Source: Mauremys mutica (lineage: Eukaryota > Chordata > Testudines > Geoemydidae). From it: a stretch of DNA of 64,000 bases. Below are positions 12,301-23,472 of the stretch, one piece after another. Position 1 is the stretch's first letter, and each line of letters opens with the position of its first letter. The position numbers and the translations under genes were made by a program. The DNA is taken from the NCBI RefSeq assembly GCF_020497125.1, contig NC_059082.1, forward strand, positions 64,434,948-64,498,947. Reading direction: 5' to 3'. The notes beneath the pieces were generated by a model that made no database searches, had not been told where the DNA came from, and saw only the letters and a list, made by a program, of their open reading frames with translations.

Positions 12301-15300
12301 TGAATAACCTCACTGCACTAATGAAATACCAAAGTCTTCTGATTTTCAGATGCTTATAGGAGAAAGCTGTACATTGTAGATACCAATCTCTCCTATTCAG
12401 ATTATGGGTATGACATTTGAAAATAAAATAGCCTGGCAAAGGTGTCTGCTCTTCTCAGTTTACAAATGGCAACTAAACCACTGTCTTAAAATCAGTTGTT
12501 TTTCCTTTGGAAAAAATTGTTTGAGAACAACACAGATTAATGTTCTGTGCTAGGGAACGTTTTACTCCTTTAGAAATTTAGAAAACCCTATTTGCTTTTC
12601 TGGAGAACAAGTCAGCTTATTGGTTTTTTAAAATGTTTTATATCAATACCATTGTGAATGCCACTTAAATATAGTATAAACTGTAACAAAACAGTATTTA
12701 TATACATAGTCCTTCCCCCACCTACTTTTGTTTGTCTGAGAGCTCATAACATGATATTTAACAGCCTAGTGCTTCCAGTTCTGAAGCCTAGTGATCCAGT
12801 TAATTTTGTACCAGATGATTGTGTCATAATGGGGAGAGTTGACTTCCGCTATTGCAGACCCACCATTCAGCAATTAGTGTTGGTAGGAAAGCAGAAGAAC
12901 AAGAGGGGAAAGGAGGAAGGGAGGGAAGAGGGAGAACAGGAGGCAGCCGAGAATGGGAGCTGTTAAAGTTGCTCAGAGATTTATAATGGCAGTAGCAGTC
13001 CTGGCACAGAGGACAAAGGGGCAGAATAAATATAGTTTATTCAATGGCTGTAGAAATAAAATAATTTCTTTCATGGATGTGATGATCACATACGTAGTAT
13101 ACAAATAAATATATTACTTATATTTTTATTAAGGTAAATTATACCGTACTTGGTGAAATTTGTAACCTCTGGAGAAATTTTGGTGACATCCAGGATTCCT
13201 GGGAGAGTGTTCTAAATATTATTGAGTGGTATGGAAATAACCAGGATAAACTGCAACCTGCAGCTGGCCCAGGAAGATGGAATGATCCAGATATGGTAGT
13301 TATCTTTTTCATATTTTGTTCTCTGTTGAAATTTAAATAGATCCTGATAAAAAGGCAATTTAACAAGACTTCCTAAAAGACTGCTGTGAACAGCTAATGG
13401 ACAAGACTGATACTATGCATTTGTGCATAGAAAACATGTCCGGCAGTTAGAGCAGGGGACAGAGTCAGAACTCTTGGGTTCTACTCCTGCCTCTGTCACT
13501 GACTCACTGCATCATTCTTTTTATCTCAACTTAACCATCTTCAAAATGGTATAATACCATTAGAGGTATTTATAGCGTGAGATGAGTATAGAGATGTAGT
13601 GGCAGCTCAGTAGTTAAGGTTGCACTGCCTTTGAATTTAAATCTGATATAGACAGTGTTCACATTAAACTATTTAGTAAAAAAAAATTCAGCCAGAAATT
13701 ACACATGGATCTCAAGCCAAAATGGTTTTTAACCTTAACTCAGAATTTCCTATTAAACATTTTGTAAATAACTAATGTTCTGATATTTTTGGTTTAAAGC
13801 AGTAGGTACATATTTGCTACTTTAACTTTTTTTCTAGGAATTAATGTTTGTAAAGTACCTTGAGATCATCTAGTGAAAGATGTTCTACATGAAAGACAAG
13901 TATTAATGTGGTAAAAAAGCTTTTCTTACTAAAATTATAATGCCTCTTCACTGGGGCCCTTGGGTTCATTACCTATATTCAATATCTCTGTGGCAGAATC
14001 CTACCCTTAATAATAATCACAATGCCAATGGCACGAACGTCCAGAATACTTCATGATCTCTTCAAGTTGTTTCACAAACACGTTTAAGAGGAAGGGTGGC
14101 AAAATGGAACTATGTGTCACCCTGGCTGGGAGCACACTGGCGGTTAACGCGTAATTAATTACCAAAATAGCCTAGCGGAAAAATATTGGTAAACATTTAA
14201 ACAAATATATTACAGTCAAAGGGAGGCAATTAAGGTAGCCTTTCAAAATCTGAATTGCTCATGCTAAAGGGAGAGAAATACATTTTATTGATGGGCTGGT
14301 AAATTTAAGATAATTTTGCAAGTCTGTAGAGAGTTATTATGGAAACAGGATTTTGTCATGAAGGAGAAGATATGGTTCATTCTGAAACTGAATTAATGCT
14401 GTAAGCATTTTGGGACAAATGTTGTATAAAAGACAATACAAGTAACAGTCCAGTTCTGCAAGCTTTCAACTATTAACTTCAGTAAGATTTCTGCACATAG
14501 AGGGTTTGCAAGATCATGCGCTAAATTGTAACGTAGTTGGCTTTTGGTGTACATTATCATTCTTTTAAGAGAGTCACATGGCATTTGCCAGGACACTGGG
14601 ATCTTGGTTTGTGATTAGGGTTCCTAGACACTACTACAATACAGACAGTTTCATTTAACAGTATCTGATTTATTTCAGCTGATTATTGGTAACTTTGGCC
14701 TGAGTAATGAGCAGTCAAAAGTGCAGATGGCATTGTGGGCAATCCTGGCAGCCCCTCTCTTTATGTCCAGTGATTTAAGGACAATCTCTGAAGATGCCAA
14801 GTACATCTTGCAAAACAAGCTGTTGATTTATATAAACCAAGATTCTCTGGGCATTCAGGGACAGCGCATTATGCAGGTACCCAATTTGCTAGTTGTCTAC
14901 TTTCTATATTTTTGTTTGTTTTGATTTTTAAATGATGGTTCTGCTATGCCTCATCACCAAGCTCTGCCAGAAACTCACACTTTATCTTATCTTTTCCCAA
15001 GAAAGGAAGCTTCAGAATTTTTCATTTTTAAAACAGCCTTTCCAGTCCTTTGATAAGTAACGTAAGTTGTAGCGATTTGTTTTTAATCACTTATTTAATG
15101 TTGCTGGAAAGGTTGAGGAAAGATGTGTTAATCTACACATTCCTATTATTAGTTACTTTTCCTGCCACACTCTCCTCCCCCTCCCTCTCTGCATACATAG
15201 GTTACACATTCGTTGGATACATATGAATGAGTTTACACATAAGTAACTTACACTGCCAATTACATCACTAGTGAATTTGGCCAAGACATTTCCACAGGAG

Positions 15301-18300
15301 TTGCACCAGCTTACATCCAGTCTGAATTTTATTAGCGTTTTTTTTTTTATTCTATCAGTTTCTGTGCTAATTTATACAGCCGTTTAGGCTTCATATAATG
15401 TTTTCCTTTCTTGGAGGCTGAGAACATCACTTCATCCGGTATCAATATGGATTCAAGAACAGTGTAATTCAAGTGGCAATTTATTGAGTTTCTCTGCTTC
15501 TGAGTAACTTTTGTCCTTATTTGTTTGACTTTCCTCTAGATCTGCGGGTTGATCACAGTACATGCTTAGAGAGCTCTTGGGCTCTAGGGAGAATCCCAAG
15601 AATCTCAAAAGGTGGATGGGGGAAAGAGGCTCAGTTCATTTTACCATCATATCCAATAGAGAGCCTGAACTCTCATCATATCCAGCATGAGAGCCACACA
15701 TAAAATGGGAAAACTAGTATTTTATAGCATAACCATCAGCAAATGCTGCTATGGTAAATACTTTTCACCTCTGCCTAGGTTGGTCTCTGCCCATACATCC
15801 TGCCATAATGGTAAAACTACAGTTGTTTCAGGATTACCACATTACTGAGATGTCTCAATCTCTTGACAGTTACACAAAGCAAGAGATGTGTACATTCTAG
15901 CCTTGTCAATTTTAAGAGTTGATTTCCTTAAACACATAAATGTTCTCTCTTCAGGGGTGAAAAGGTTTCTGGAAACTTACTATAATCTTACTAGATCCAG
16001 TGTCACATGGTGTTCTCAATTAAGTAAACAATCCCACTGAGCTCAACAGAGTTGACACAGTGGTGTTACATGGTTGCAGTAGAATGGAATTACACAATCT
16101 TTAGCTGCTGCAAAATGCCACCCATCCACATCAACGGGTGGGAGAAATTGATGGGACTCACAATGAAAGGGGGACAGTCTCAGTAGCAATAGAGGCAGAC
16201 ACTTGCCAAGGAACAATAGTCAGCTCCTCCTACTGGGAGTCTCTGGCACTCATTGACCAGCTGGGAGAGAGGGGTGCTGATTGGCCAGCATTCCTCATCT
16301 TCCACCATTTAGCCCAGTGCAGGGACCACGTGGAGCCTCTTTCAGCTCCGTTCCAGCAGCCCACTCTAGCCACTCAAAATGAGATTGGGAACCCAGCCTG
16401 ACGGATGCTGTGGCTCTGGCCGATCACCTGATTAGGGGATCAGGAAGGAATTTTTTCTCCCATGGGTCAATTGGCAGAGGACCAGAGAGTTTTTTGCCTT
16501 CCTTGCAGCATCTTCAAGCCACAGTGGGTTAAGTAGGAATGCATTTAGTTCCTAACTGTGGTATTGGTTATTCATCACAACTTGCAGCCGGTTTTCAGTG
16601 CAGTTAAGAGAATAAAATGAATGGTTCCGAGAAATAAAAGACCTGAGATTTTGGTGATGGGCCTTGGGCTCATATGATAAGGGGAGACCATGTGGCCTTT
16701 GTAGCCAATGTCATACCTTGTGGCCTTCCCAGGCTGATGTCTCCACCCTGCTGCACTCTCTATCCCCAGATATTGCATATGATAGGATAAGGCTGTGAGA
16801 TTTGAAGAGAAACTTCCCAAGAGCAGACAAAGTCCTAACTATTTAAGCCAAATTCTTCCCATGGTTATGCTAGTGCAACTGCACTAGAGTTACGCATCTG
16901 TCCTGCTGACTCTCAGATATCTATGCCCTGGTTGAGCTGTAGGAATAATAAAATGCATCTGCTAAATTTAAATGTAAGCGTACCATTCTGCTGGAGTTTT
17001 TCATATAGAGCACCTTTGCTTTCAGGAGATACAGAGATTTGGAGCTGCTTATTTGCATAGGTAAAAGCAGGCTCTTGGGTTGTGTCATTTTTTCTAGCTA
17101 TTAGGGATCCTTCATCATTCTAAACAAAAGTATCAGCAGCAAACCATCTAGGCAACACTCTAGCTCAGGGTTTGGCAACCTTTCAGAAGTGATGTGCCGA
17201 GTCTTCATTTATTCACTCTAATTTAAGGTTTTGCATGCCAGTAATACATTTTAACATTTTTAGAAGGTCTCTTTCTTTAAGTCTATAATATATAACTAAA
17301 CTATTGTTGTATGTAAAGTAAATAAGGTTTTTAAAATGTTTAAGAAGCTTCATTTAAAATTAAATTAAAATGCAGAGCCTCCCAGACCGGTGGCCAGGAC
17401 CCAGGCAGTGTGAGTGCCACTGAAAATCAGCTCGCATGCCGTCTTCGGCACATGTGCCATAGGTTGCCTACCCCTGCTCTAGCTGCTTATCAGATGAGAT
17501 ATGTAGGACTTTAACAATAGAGTACAATAGAATATAGGGCAGAGTTTGGTCCTGACTTTCTGGAGTGGCAAATTAATTTAGAAGCCTAGAATCACATCAA
17601 GAAACATGTCTTATGTGATAGTTTGAATGAGACACTGGATAATTAGGACCCATGTGTAGAAAGAGATTAGAAGTAAGCAGAACTTTTGATTGTTTTACTC
17701 ACTATGGAAATTATTTGGAACTGCTGGAAAGATGGGTGGGTAATTATATAATTGACAACAGTGGATGAAGTGAAAGTATAAACATATTCTTACAGATTAA
17801 GTATAGAATTGTATCTACCATGTAGCTCAGGGGTTGGCAAACTTTTTGGCCTGAGGGCCGCATCGGGTTTTGTAAATTGTATGGAGGGCCGGTTAGGGGA
17901 GAGGGTCATGGCCCAGACCCCACCTCCTATCTGCCCCCCTCCGGGACTCCTACCCCATTCAACCCCCCCATTCGCTGACTGCCCCTCCGTGACCCCCACC
18001 CCATCCACACACACCCACTCCCTGACCCTGACCCCCACAGCCCCATCCAACCTCTCCTCTCATTCCTGACGGCCCCCCTGGGATCCCTAACCCATCCAAC
18101 CATCCTTTCTCCCTGTCCCGACTGCCCCCAAAACCCCTGCCCCTGCCTGTCCCCTGCTGCCCCATCCAACCCCTCCTCTCATTCCTGACGGCCTCCCCCA
18201 GGACCTCTGCCCCATCCAACCATCCCTTCTCCCTGTCCCCTGACTGCCCCTTGCCGCCCTATCCAACCCTCCCCCCCTTCCTGACTGCCCCCCCGGACCC

Positions 18301-20461
18301 TTGCCCCCATTCAACTTCCTGTTCCCCTCACTGACCGCCCCAACCCCTGTCCATACCCCCGCCCCCTGACCACCATCCCGAACTCCCCTGCTCTCTATCC
18401 AACCCGCCCCCTTACCACACTGCTTGGAGCACCAGTGGCTGGTGGCGCTACAGCCGCACCACCTGGCTGGAGCTAGACCAGGTCACCGCCGCCAACACGC
18501 AGTACAGAGCACCGGGTCAGGCCAAGCTCTGCAGCTGCGCTGCCCCAGGAGCTCACAGCCCCGCCACCCAGAGCATTGCGCCGGCGGCAGAGCGAGTGAG
18601 CTGAGGCTGCGGGGGAGCAGGGGAGGGGCCGGAGCTAGCCTCCCAGGCCAGGAGCTCAGGGGCCGGGCAGGACGGTCTCACAGGCTGGATGTGGCCCGCG
18701 GGCCGTAGTTTGCCCACCTCTGATGTAGCTGCGCAGGCACAAAGCAGAACCAAGGAACTTCATACAATTTTTTTTTTACAATGTGCCAATTGTAACACTT
18801 AACAGCATTTGGAATAGATACAGGCTCTAGGGCAATGGGATTTTTTTTTCCAGGTAAAAAACTTACTTGTGGGACTCAAATTGAAGTAATCTATTTTCCC
18901 TCTTTTTAGCAATTTTCTAGTTCTACAAAGGCAATAAAACTTTTCAAATGTAGAAAAAGCAGGATCATTATGTAAGATAGTTGCAAAAAACGTGCACAAA
19001 ACCAGCACTGATGCTGTTGCAAAACATAGTAGATGCACAAAATCAGCAACACTAGAAATGAATATTGGCGCATGCAGGCATCCAGCACCAACACTTACTG
19101 ATTGGGAGAACATTTGGGTCAACCTGGACAACGTATAAAGATCAGTGTGTGCCATCCAGTTCTTTCACAAAGCTATCTGGCCATAGCTTCAAGTTTTTAA
19201 GGCTAGTCTGTCAGAATCAGAGATCATTTACTCATTTTACTACATTGCACCTTCACCTATTCTGGGAGAAAGTTATAGATTATCCCCCCCAAAATATAAA
19301 CAAAAGATGCTCTTTATTAATAAGCATAAGTGTCCATCACAGAACAAATTCAGAAGATTATAAAATATATATCGATAACAGCTTGCTTCCATTTTTAAAA
19401 CACCTGGAACAGTTAGCATTTTGATTCCTGCATACCTTCCATTGTTGTGATGTAAAAATGTAAGCAGATTTATGCTGCCAAACACAGCAAGATGTAATAT
19501 TTCCTTAAGACAGTCTTATTTGGCTACTTACTGTAAGACATTCATGGCAGGCACTTGTCTACAGTACCTAAGGGAACGTCTGCACCAATAAAACTCCAGC
19601 CACTGGCCCTTGTCAGCTGACTGAGGCTTGCAGCGTTCAGGCTGTGGCGCTATAAAATTGCAGTGTAGACTTTTGGGCTTAGGCTGGAGCCTGAGCTCTG
19701 AGACCCCACAAGGAAGGAGGGATCCAGAGCCTGGGCTCTAGCCCGAGCCCAAACATCTACCCTGCAATTTGATAGCCCTGTGAGCCTGAGTCAACTGGCC
19801 TGGGCCAGGCCCAGGTGTTCTTTTGCAGTGTAGACATCCCCTCAGATACTTTTAGTTGCAGTATAAGTAACATCTGGAATCCAGTGAATCCCTAAAGCAG
19901 CACCTCTCACTTCTATTTTCTGCGGGAATTAATAGCTAGGAGAGATGGCCCATATTTTGTTCATCTGCATCAGGTCTGTACCCCCATCATATCTATCTCA
20001 CAGGGATTTCACTCAGCTTAACTGCAAACTAATAATAGTGCTACTTTTAAGTTAATAATATAGTGGTGACAGTTTCTGCGAATAGTATTGTAAGCACAAA
20101 GGGACGTGTGTGACTTCCATGTATCCAGTGTCAGAAATGATGATGCAAGGACAATGAAAATTAATCCCCGCAATATACTTCTATTTGACAGTGGCATCAT
20201 TTTGAAGTATGGAAGAGAATCCTGTTCAACGGACAGTTTGCCATAGCGGTTATGAACAATGGCACGGATGGAATGCCAAGACCTTTCGCAACCAATTTAG
20301 CATTACTAGGTATCCTAGATTGCAAGGAAGGATACAAGATCTATGATGTTTTGGAGCAAGCGTTCTTAGGAGATTTTGCACTCGATACAACTATTAACAT
20401 ACAAGTTACTCCAACGGGTGTAGTCTTGCTGTTTCTCAGGCCTCTGTGTTCTTTCACCTAA
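3198..20461 (+). CDS. GH27 lysosomal glycosidase, alpha-N-acetylgalactosaminidase-like, 7 exons, complete
   Basis: Join of 3198-3352, 7209-7383, 8462-8639, 12041-12135, 13134-13295, 14679-14876 and 20192-20461. This gives 1233 bases, an uninterrupted 410-residue protein plus stop; human NAGA is about the same length. The family removes terminal alpha-linked galactose or GalNAc from glycolipids and glycoproteins in lysosomes. Visible: signal peptide (residues 1-18), substrate motif NLDDCW (77-82), catalytic nucleophile D158 in KLDGCY, acid/base D219 in [10 protein letters not shown], and WNDPDM (250-255). The residues that set sugar specificity read CSWPAYEGG (S190, A193). That is the NAGA pattern; GLA has Glu and Leu there. 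Cysteines C39, C43, C50, C81, C129, C160, C189 and C211 match the family disulfides, and N126, N163, N179 and N203 are glycosylation sequons. Exon lengths (175, 178, 162, 198) and the phase-2 first intron match human GLA as I remember it. The C-terminal domain (FEVWKR) is closer to GLA. Predicted activity is alpha-GalNAc removal. Whether this is NAGA itself or a third paralogue is unresolved. Confidence 0.92.
4046..5043 (-). mobile_element. Penelope-like element fragment with 13-bp TSD and inverted ends
   Basis: The insertion (4059-5030) is flanked by perfect 13-bp duplications, CTAGATCATTGTG, at 4046-4058 and 5031-5043. The left (about 4089-4228) and right (about 4895-5030) ends are inverted copies of one another, containing cgaggagtccttgtggcacc and gcataagctttcg. 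The minus strand between them encodes a GIY-YIG-type nuclease remnant. Penelope elements are known to carry terminal repeats in direct or inverted order. It lies in intron 1 of the GH27 gene. Confidence 0.85.
4526..4816 (-). pseudogene. Penelope GIY-YIG endonuclease remnant
   Basis: A 96-residue open frame: [20 protein letters not shown], then [20 protein letters not shown] and [18 protein letters not shown]. These are the Cys-containing N-terminal part, the YIG-like motif (here YLS), the RKR..H segment and the GEHF..PGHS segment of Penelope GIY-YIG domains. The reverse transcriptase part is missing, so this is a 5'-truncated copy. In intact elements the nuclease nicks the target DNA before reverse transcription. 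Confidence 0.8.
5946..6916. mobile_element. hAT non-autonomous element with GC-rich interior, 8-bp TSD
   Basis: Element 5954-6908 with ends cagtggtctacaacc and ggttgttgaccactg. The flanking 8-mers are TTATAGAC (5946-5953) and TTATAGAT (6909-6916), one mismatch. The middle, about 6105-6485, is a degenerate tandem array of roughly 35-45-bp units around ggctctgggctggggcaggg. The long Pro-rich minus-strand frame here is a by-product of that array. It has no transposase. Intron 1 of the GH27 gene. Confidence 0.8.
7209..7383 (+). CDS. GH27 gene exon 2
   Basis: Acceptor ttaaccag, donor gtaagt. It completes the split Ser codon (residue 52) and encodes residues 53-110, including [10 protein letters not shown], the substrate-binding Asp pair. 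Its length of 175 bases equals that of human GLA exon 2. Confidence 0.92.
7978..8200 (+). mobile_element. Old tRNA-type SINE (MIR/CORE-like)
   Basis: Decayed SINE wording: ctaatggttagcatagagaactgggagcc, gccacttactgtgcgacatagggtaagtcacttaa and, at the end, gagatccttgcatgaaaggc. It is non-coding and lies in intron 2 of the GH27 gene. Assignment is by remembered MIR/CORE consensus, so subfamily is uncertain. Confidence 0.55.
8462..8639 (+). CDS. GH27 gene exon 3 (catalytic nucleophile)
   Basis: Acceptor tttaccag, donor gtttgt. It encodes residues 111-169 and part of 170: [16 protein letters not shown], then MGYPGTTLD, then the nucleophile Asp in DMLKLDGCY. It is 178 bases, the same as human GLA exon 3. 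MGYPGTTLD is NAGA-like wording (GLA reads AGFPGSFGY). Confidence 0.93.
10852..11187. mobile_element. Tigger/pogo-like MITE, copy B, TA duplication
   Basis: Ends cagtagaaccgtagagttac and aactctgaggttctactg, each flanked by TA. The interior matches copy A at 1602-2013 (tgcagaagaaaatgctgct, aatactgtactgtatttgc). It is non-coding, in intron 3 of the GH27 gene. The remainder of intron 3 (8640-12040) shows no other feature I can support. Confidence 0.8.
12041..12135 (+). CDS. GH27 gene exon 4 (sugar-specificity loop)
   Basis: Acceptor ttttgtttag, donor gtatct. It encodes [19 protein letters not shown] followed by [12 protein letters not shown]. The Ser and Ala in SWPA are the residues that distinguish NAGA from GLA pockets. 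It is three bases (one codon) longer than human GLA exon 4. Confidence 0.92.
12136..13133. other. GH27 intron 4, nothing recognised
   Basis: AT-rich intronic sequence with a purine-rich patch near 12890-12955 (gaacaagaggggaaaggagg). I see no repeat family, RNA gene or conserved frame. Confidence 0.5.
13134..13295 (+). CDS. GH27 gene exon 5 (acid/base Asp)
   Basis: Acceptor tttattaag, donor gtagtt. It encodes 54 residues starting [19 protein letters not shown], with acid/base Asp219, and ending [10 protein letters not shown]. Its length of 162 bases equals human GLA exon 5. Confidence 0.93.
13440..13910 (+). mobile_element. Old SINE fragments (MIR-like) in intron 5
   Basis: Two pieces: 13443-13600 (gttagagcaggggacagagtcagaactcttgggttctactcctgcctctgtcac and caaaatggtataata) and 13850-13905 (taccttgagatcatctagtgaaagatgttctacatgaaagac). 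The second resembles the tail seen at 8150-8200. They are probably parts of one old insertion split by a later event. The rest of intron 5 (to 14678) holds nothing I recognise. Confidence 0.4.
14679..14876 (+). CDS. GH27 gene exon 6
   Basis: Acceptor tatttcag, donor gtaccc. It encodes 66 residues covering [26 protein letters not shown] and [10 protein letters not shown], the last strands of the catalytic barrel. Its length of 198 bases equals human GLA exon 6. Confidence 0.93.
16395..16545 (+). mobile_element. CR1-like 3' fragment
   Basis: Contains gatcaggaaggaattttttctcccatgggtcaattggcagagg and gagttttttgccttcc, the same wording as the CR1 3' region at 370-430. It is truncated at both sides. 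Intron 6 of the GH27 gene. Confidence 0.6.
17158..17484. mobile_element. hAT MITE (family H1, short copy), perfect 8-bp TSD
   Basis: Element 17166-17476, flanked by CTCTAGCT at 17158-17165 and 17477-17484. It starts cagggtttggcaacctttcag and ends ccataggttgcctacccctg. A longer member of the same family lies at 57406-58416. Non-coding; intron 6 of the GH27 gene. Confidence 0.85.
17820..18730. mobile_element. hAT non-autonomous element (family H2), perfect 8-bp TSD
   Basis: Element 17828-18722 flanked by ATGTAGCT at 17820-17827 and 18723-18730. Ends: caggggttggcaaactttttggcc and ggccgtagtttgcccacctctg. The interior (about 17920-18420) is a C-rich degenerate array of 60-80-bp units around catccaacccctcctctcattcctgac. 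The open frames there on both strands are products of composition, not genes. Related copies lie at 60300-60858 and 61322-61958. Confidence 0.85.
19569..19844. mobile_element. PIF/Harbinger-like palindromic MITE
   Basis: Element about 19572-19841 with ends gggaacgtctgcacc and cagtgtagacatcccc. The two halves are inverted relatives: gcttaggctggagcctgagctctgag against gagcctgggctctagcccgagcccaaac. The flanking trinucleotides are TAA and TCA. Non-coding, intron 6 of the GH27 gene. Confidence 0.65.
20192..20461 (+). CDS. GH27 gene exon 7 (C-terminal beta domain, stop)
   Basis: Acceptor tatttgacag, 89 codons and a TAA stop. It begins [20 protein letters not shown], which resembles the GLA C-terminal domain (FEVW, then AWAVAM) more than that of NAGA. 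It ends [17 protein letters not shown], matching the family's final beta strand. It is 21 bases shorter than human GLA exon 7. Confidence 0.88.
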   Translation, partial: WHHFEVWKRILFNGQFAIAVMNNGTDGMPRPFATNLALLGILDCKEGYKIYDVLEQAFLGDFALDTTINIQVTPTGVVLLFLRPLCSFT

Positions 20462-20501
20462 TATACAAAACCAATCTTGAGAGCCTAAGCACTTGAACTG
20501 C

Positions 20502-20507
20502 AATAAA
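20502..20507 (+). terminator. Poly(A) signal of the GH27 gene
   Basis: AATAAA 41 bases after the stop codon, within gcaataaaaag. It is the first such hexamer downstream and would give a very short 3' UTR. Cleavage near 20525 is an inference. Confidence 0.6.
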
Positions 20508-20519
20508 AAGATTAACTAG

Positions 20520-23409
20520 GGTAATTACAATGGAGTTCGCTGTGGATGGGAGCTAAGGTACAGGAGCTTTGTATCAGAGATTTGGTATCAGGTGTATTAT
20601 CTAAAATACATTTGAAATGGCAGTCATCTTTCAACTGTCACTAGACAAATAAGATCTGGAAGCTGTTTGAACTGCTACTGTGGGTTCTATATTAGCGTAT
20701 ACCTGGAGGAATATGTTGAGGTTGAGCCTGCAGAAAGGAAGAAAAACAGCACTTTCAAAGCAGTACAAACCAAGTGGCTGATCTTTGTTTTTTCAGGAAC
20801 ATCTTGTTTTGAAAATGAGATTTCTCTTTTTACAAAAAAACACATTGAATGCTACAGACCTCCCCTTTGATCTCCCCAAATATAGATGGTATGTATAACT
20901 TTATTTAGAGAGACCACAAAGGCGGTCAGCCCTGAAATACGATATCCTCTCCTTTCCCCTCACCCTCTTTTCCTTAAGTGAGTTTGTTTCAGAATGTTCC
21001 CCAACAGATAATTTCTTCACTATGTGCTTCATAATTGAGGCTGCAGTCCCGCTGGGGCTAAATGAACATATGTGGCTCTCATTTTAATAGGAACCACCTA
21101 TGTGCAGCCTAAGGAAGAATATAGTCCTTAAACTTTTGGCCTTTGTGCCATGTGACCCAAACAAAACAAACCTAAGATGCTAGGGTTTTGCTGCCACATG
21201 TATTTAAATAACAAAGTGTGACATTTGTACCTCCATAGTCTCCCTTCCTGCCAGCTCCATACTCATGAGCCAAGAAAACACAGGGACTGACAGGCTGTTT
21301 AAGACTATGCAGACCTTTTTCTGGAGCACTGGTATTTATGGAGTTTTGTTAATAACAGGGTATTTAGAATACAAATTGTTTGGCAGTGGGACGGGCTGTG
21401 CATTCTATTTTGGGCCTATCAACTTTGATGAGCATCTTTTAAAAAAAATTACAGCATTATTATTTTCTGTATAATAAACTGAAAGGCAACATGCTCTAGT
21501 GGCCTGAAAACACGGGATTGAGAACCAGAAACTTGTTACCCCTGCTTTGCCCCCAGACATGCTTTGTGGCCTCAACTGATCTGTGCCTCAGTTTCCACCT
21601 CTGTAAAATATAGTTCTGAATGCTTTCCTACCTCACAGGATTGTAGTGAGAAGTGATTTGTTTTCAAGTAAATTAAAATGCACTTTCTCTGTAAAGTTTT
21701 GACTCTTAGGCTTTTGATAAGTTAATTTTATGCATTTCCCCTTCAAATACTCCAGAGTTAATAGCATAGTACTGGTTTAGCTGAGGGAAGAATCTGGCTT
21801 ATAGTAATTACTCCTCATTGTATCTATTCACTCATGTCTAAAAGTTTCATTAGTTGTCAGTTTAAATATTTTTATTTTCATTTTATGCCATTTCATCTTG
21901 TTATACTTAGCGTCAAGGAACCCCTTTTTTATTGTTCAACTGTAAATCAAGAAACCTGGTAATGAAAAGTCATAATCACAGTTATTTTGAATGGAACAAA
22001 TAAAGCGTTTTTAAAGCAATGAGGTCACTTCTCAGAATTCATTCATTTAGAAAGACACTGAACTTAAAGTAGTGATGTGTAATGCATGCAAATTAAATAT
22101 TGTTCCAGTCAGAATGTGTGTGAAATACATTTACAGAAATGTGCATGAGTTCTTAAAACCACTTATAAACACAACCTTAGCTCATGTATTTTATTATTGA
22201 GTGCATAGTATAAATACTGCTTTCTATTTAAATTAAGATTGTTATAGAAAAAAAAACTAATAGTGTCTCTGATTAAATCAAATGGGGAAAAAGTTTTAAT
22301 TGTACAAAATGATCAGCTATCTACTATGGAAAGTTAGGGTAACTGCTAACTCCATACAGATATGGAGAAAACTTTCAGTACACTAGATATTCACTTCAGC
22401 TTTCGGCATGTTCTTCACCCAAAAGATTTTAGTTGAAATGTTTGAGATTGTCAGTTTTACCTTTATTGGGGAAATGTGACATCACTGCTCTCACATGCCA
22501 AAGAGCAGTTGCTAGAATTAAAGAAGGAAAGAGGAAGATGTAAATTTAGAACTTGGGCTTCAGACCATTTACTTTGAGTTGATTCAATCTACAGGGCCAA
22601 TTACAGCACTTATGTAAGTGGTCACAACTGCTTGGAAGATAATGGAGCTCTACCCATATACTCAGCTGGTGAATTTGATATTCTGTATCATATCTGAAAC
22701 CCAGGACAGAGATTGAGAAGGCTAATAAATAGCTCCCTCTGTTGGGAGCGTAGAGTGGGAAACCCAGTCCTAAGTCCATCCACTTTAGTTTTAATAAGTT
22801 TTCGTCTTTATACAATTTCAGAATAGAATTATTGTTACTTATCTGGCATAAATTTATGTCCAGACACAAGTGACAACAGACAAGACTGAATAGGTAAATG
22901 GACCCAAGTTATTGTATCCCGGGATGCCAAGAAGTCCTTCCTTCCTCCATGATGGTCATCACTTCTCCTCATCTCCTAGTCTGGTCTTTCAGTCCCATAC
23001 TTCAGTTACTGATCTAGCATTTCTCCAGTTTTGGTCTCATTTTCACTTGGATTCTTAAACCTTTTAACATTCACAATTTTCCTCCAACCACCATTCAACA
23101 CATTACCTATTGATTTTTACCTAACCCACATGTTACGTGTACACAAGCTTCAGTTTACTGCTTAATTTGTAGTTTCTGGATCACATTGCCCTGGGTCAGC
23201 CTGTTTCTGAGATTGTGAGGGGAGGGGCAGAGGGGTATTTATCATTGCATGTTTGTACCTCTTGCTTATATCTTCCAAAACAACAGGTTAAAGTAATATT
23301 GCTGGCAAGATAAGTAAACAAATCAGCAAACTTGAGAAAAACAAAAACACTCATGTCAGGCAAAGCTTTGGCCTGCATGCTACCTTAGCTATATTTACTC
23401 ACTATTCAT
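20520..23409. other. Intergenic AT-rich stretch
   Basis: The 3' flank of the GH27 gene. The only recognisable item is an old SINE at 21485-21660. No coding exon, RNA gene or large repeat could be supported elsewhere. Confidence 0.5.
21485..21660 (+). mobile_element. Old MIR-like SINE
   Basis: Reads ctagtggcctgaaaacacgggattgagaaccagaaact, then ctgtgcctcagtttccacctctgtaaaat and cctacctcacaggattgtagtgag, the central MIR motif. Confidence 0.6.
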
Positions 23410-23472
23410 AAAAGACGGTTACTCACCTGTAGTAACTGGTGTTCTTCGAGATGTGTTGCTCCTATCCATTCC
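23410..23472. repeat. DIRS copy 1 left outer arm
   Basis: 63 bases beginning aaaagacggttactcacctg. Its exact reverse complement forms the first part of the internal complementary region at 23658-23720. In DIRS biology this arm pairs with the internal region to form the circular intermediate. Confidence 0.85.

Noticed and set aside
17790..18314. Several overlapping Gly- or Pro-rich frames on both strands
   Set aside because: All fall in the C-rich array of the 17828-18722 hAT element.
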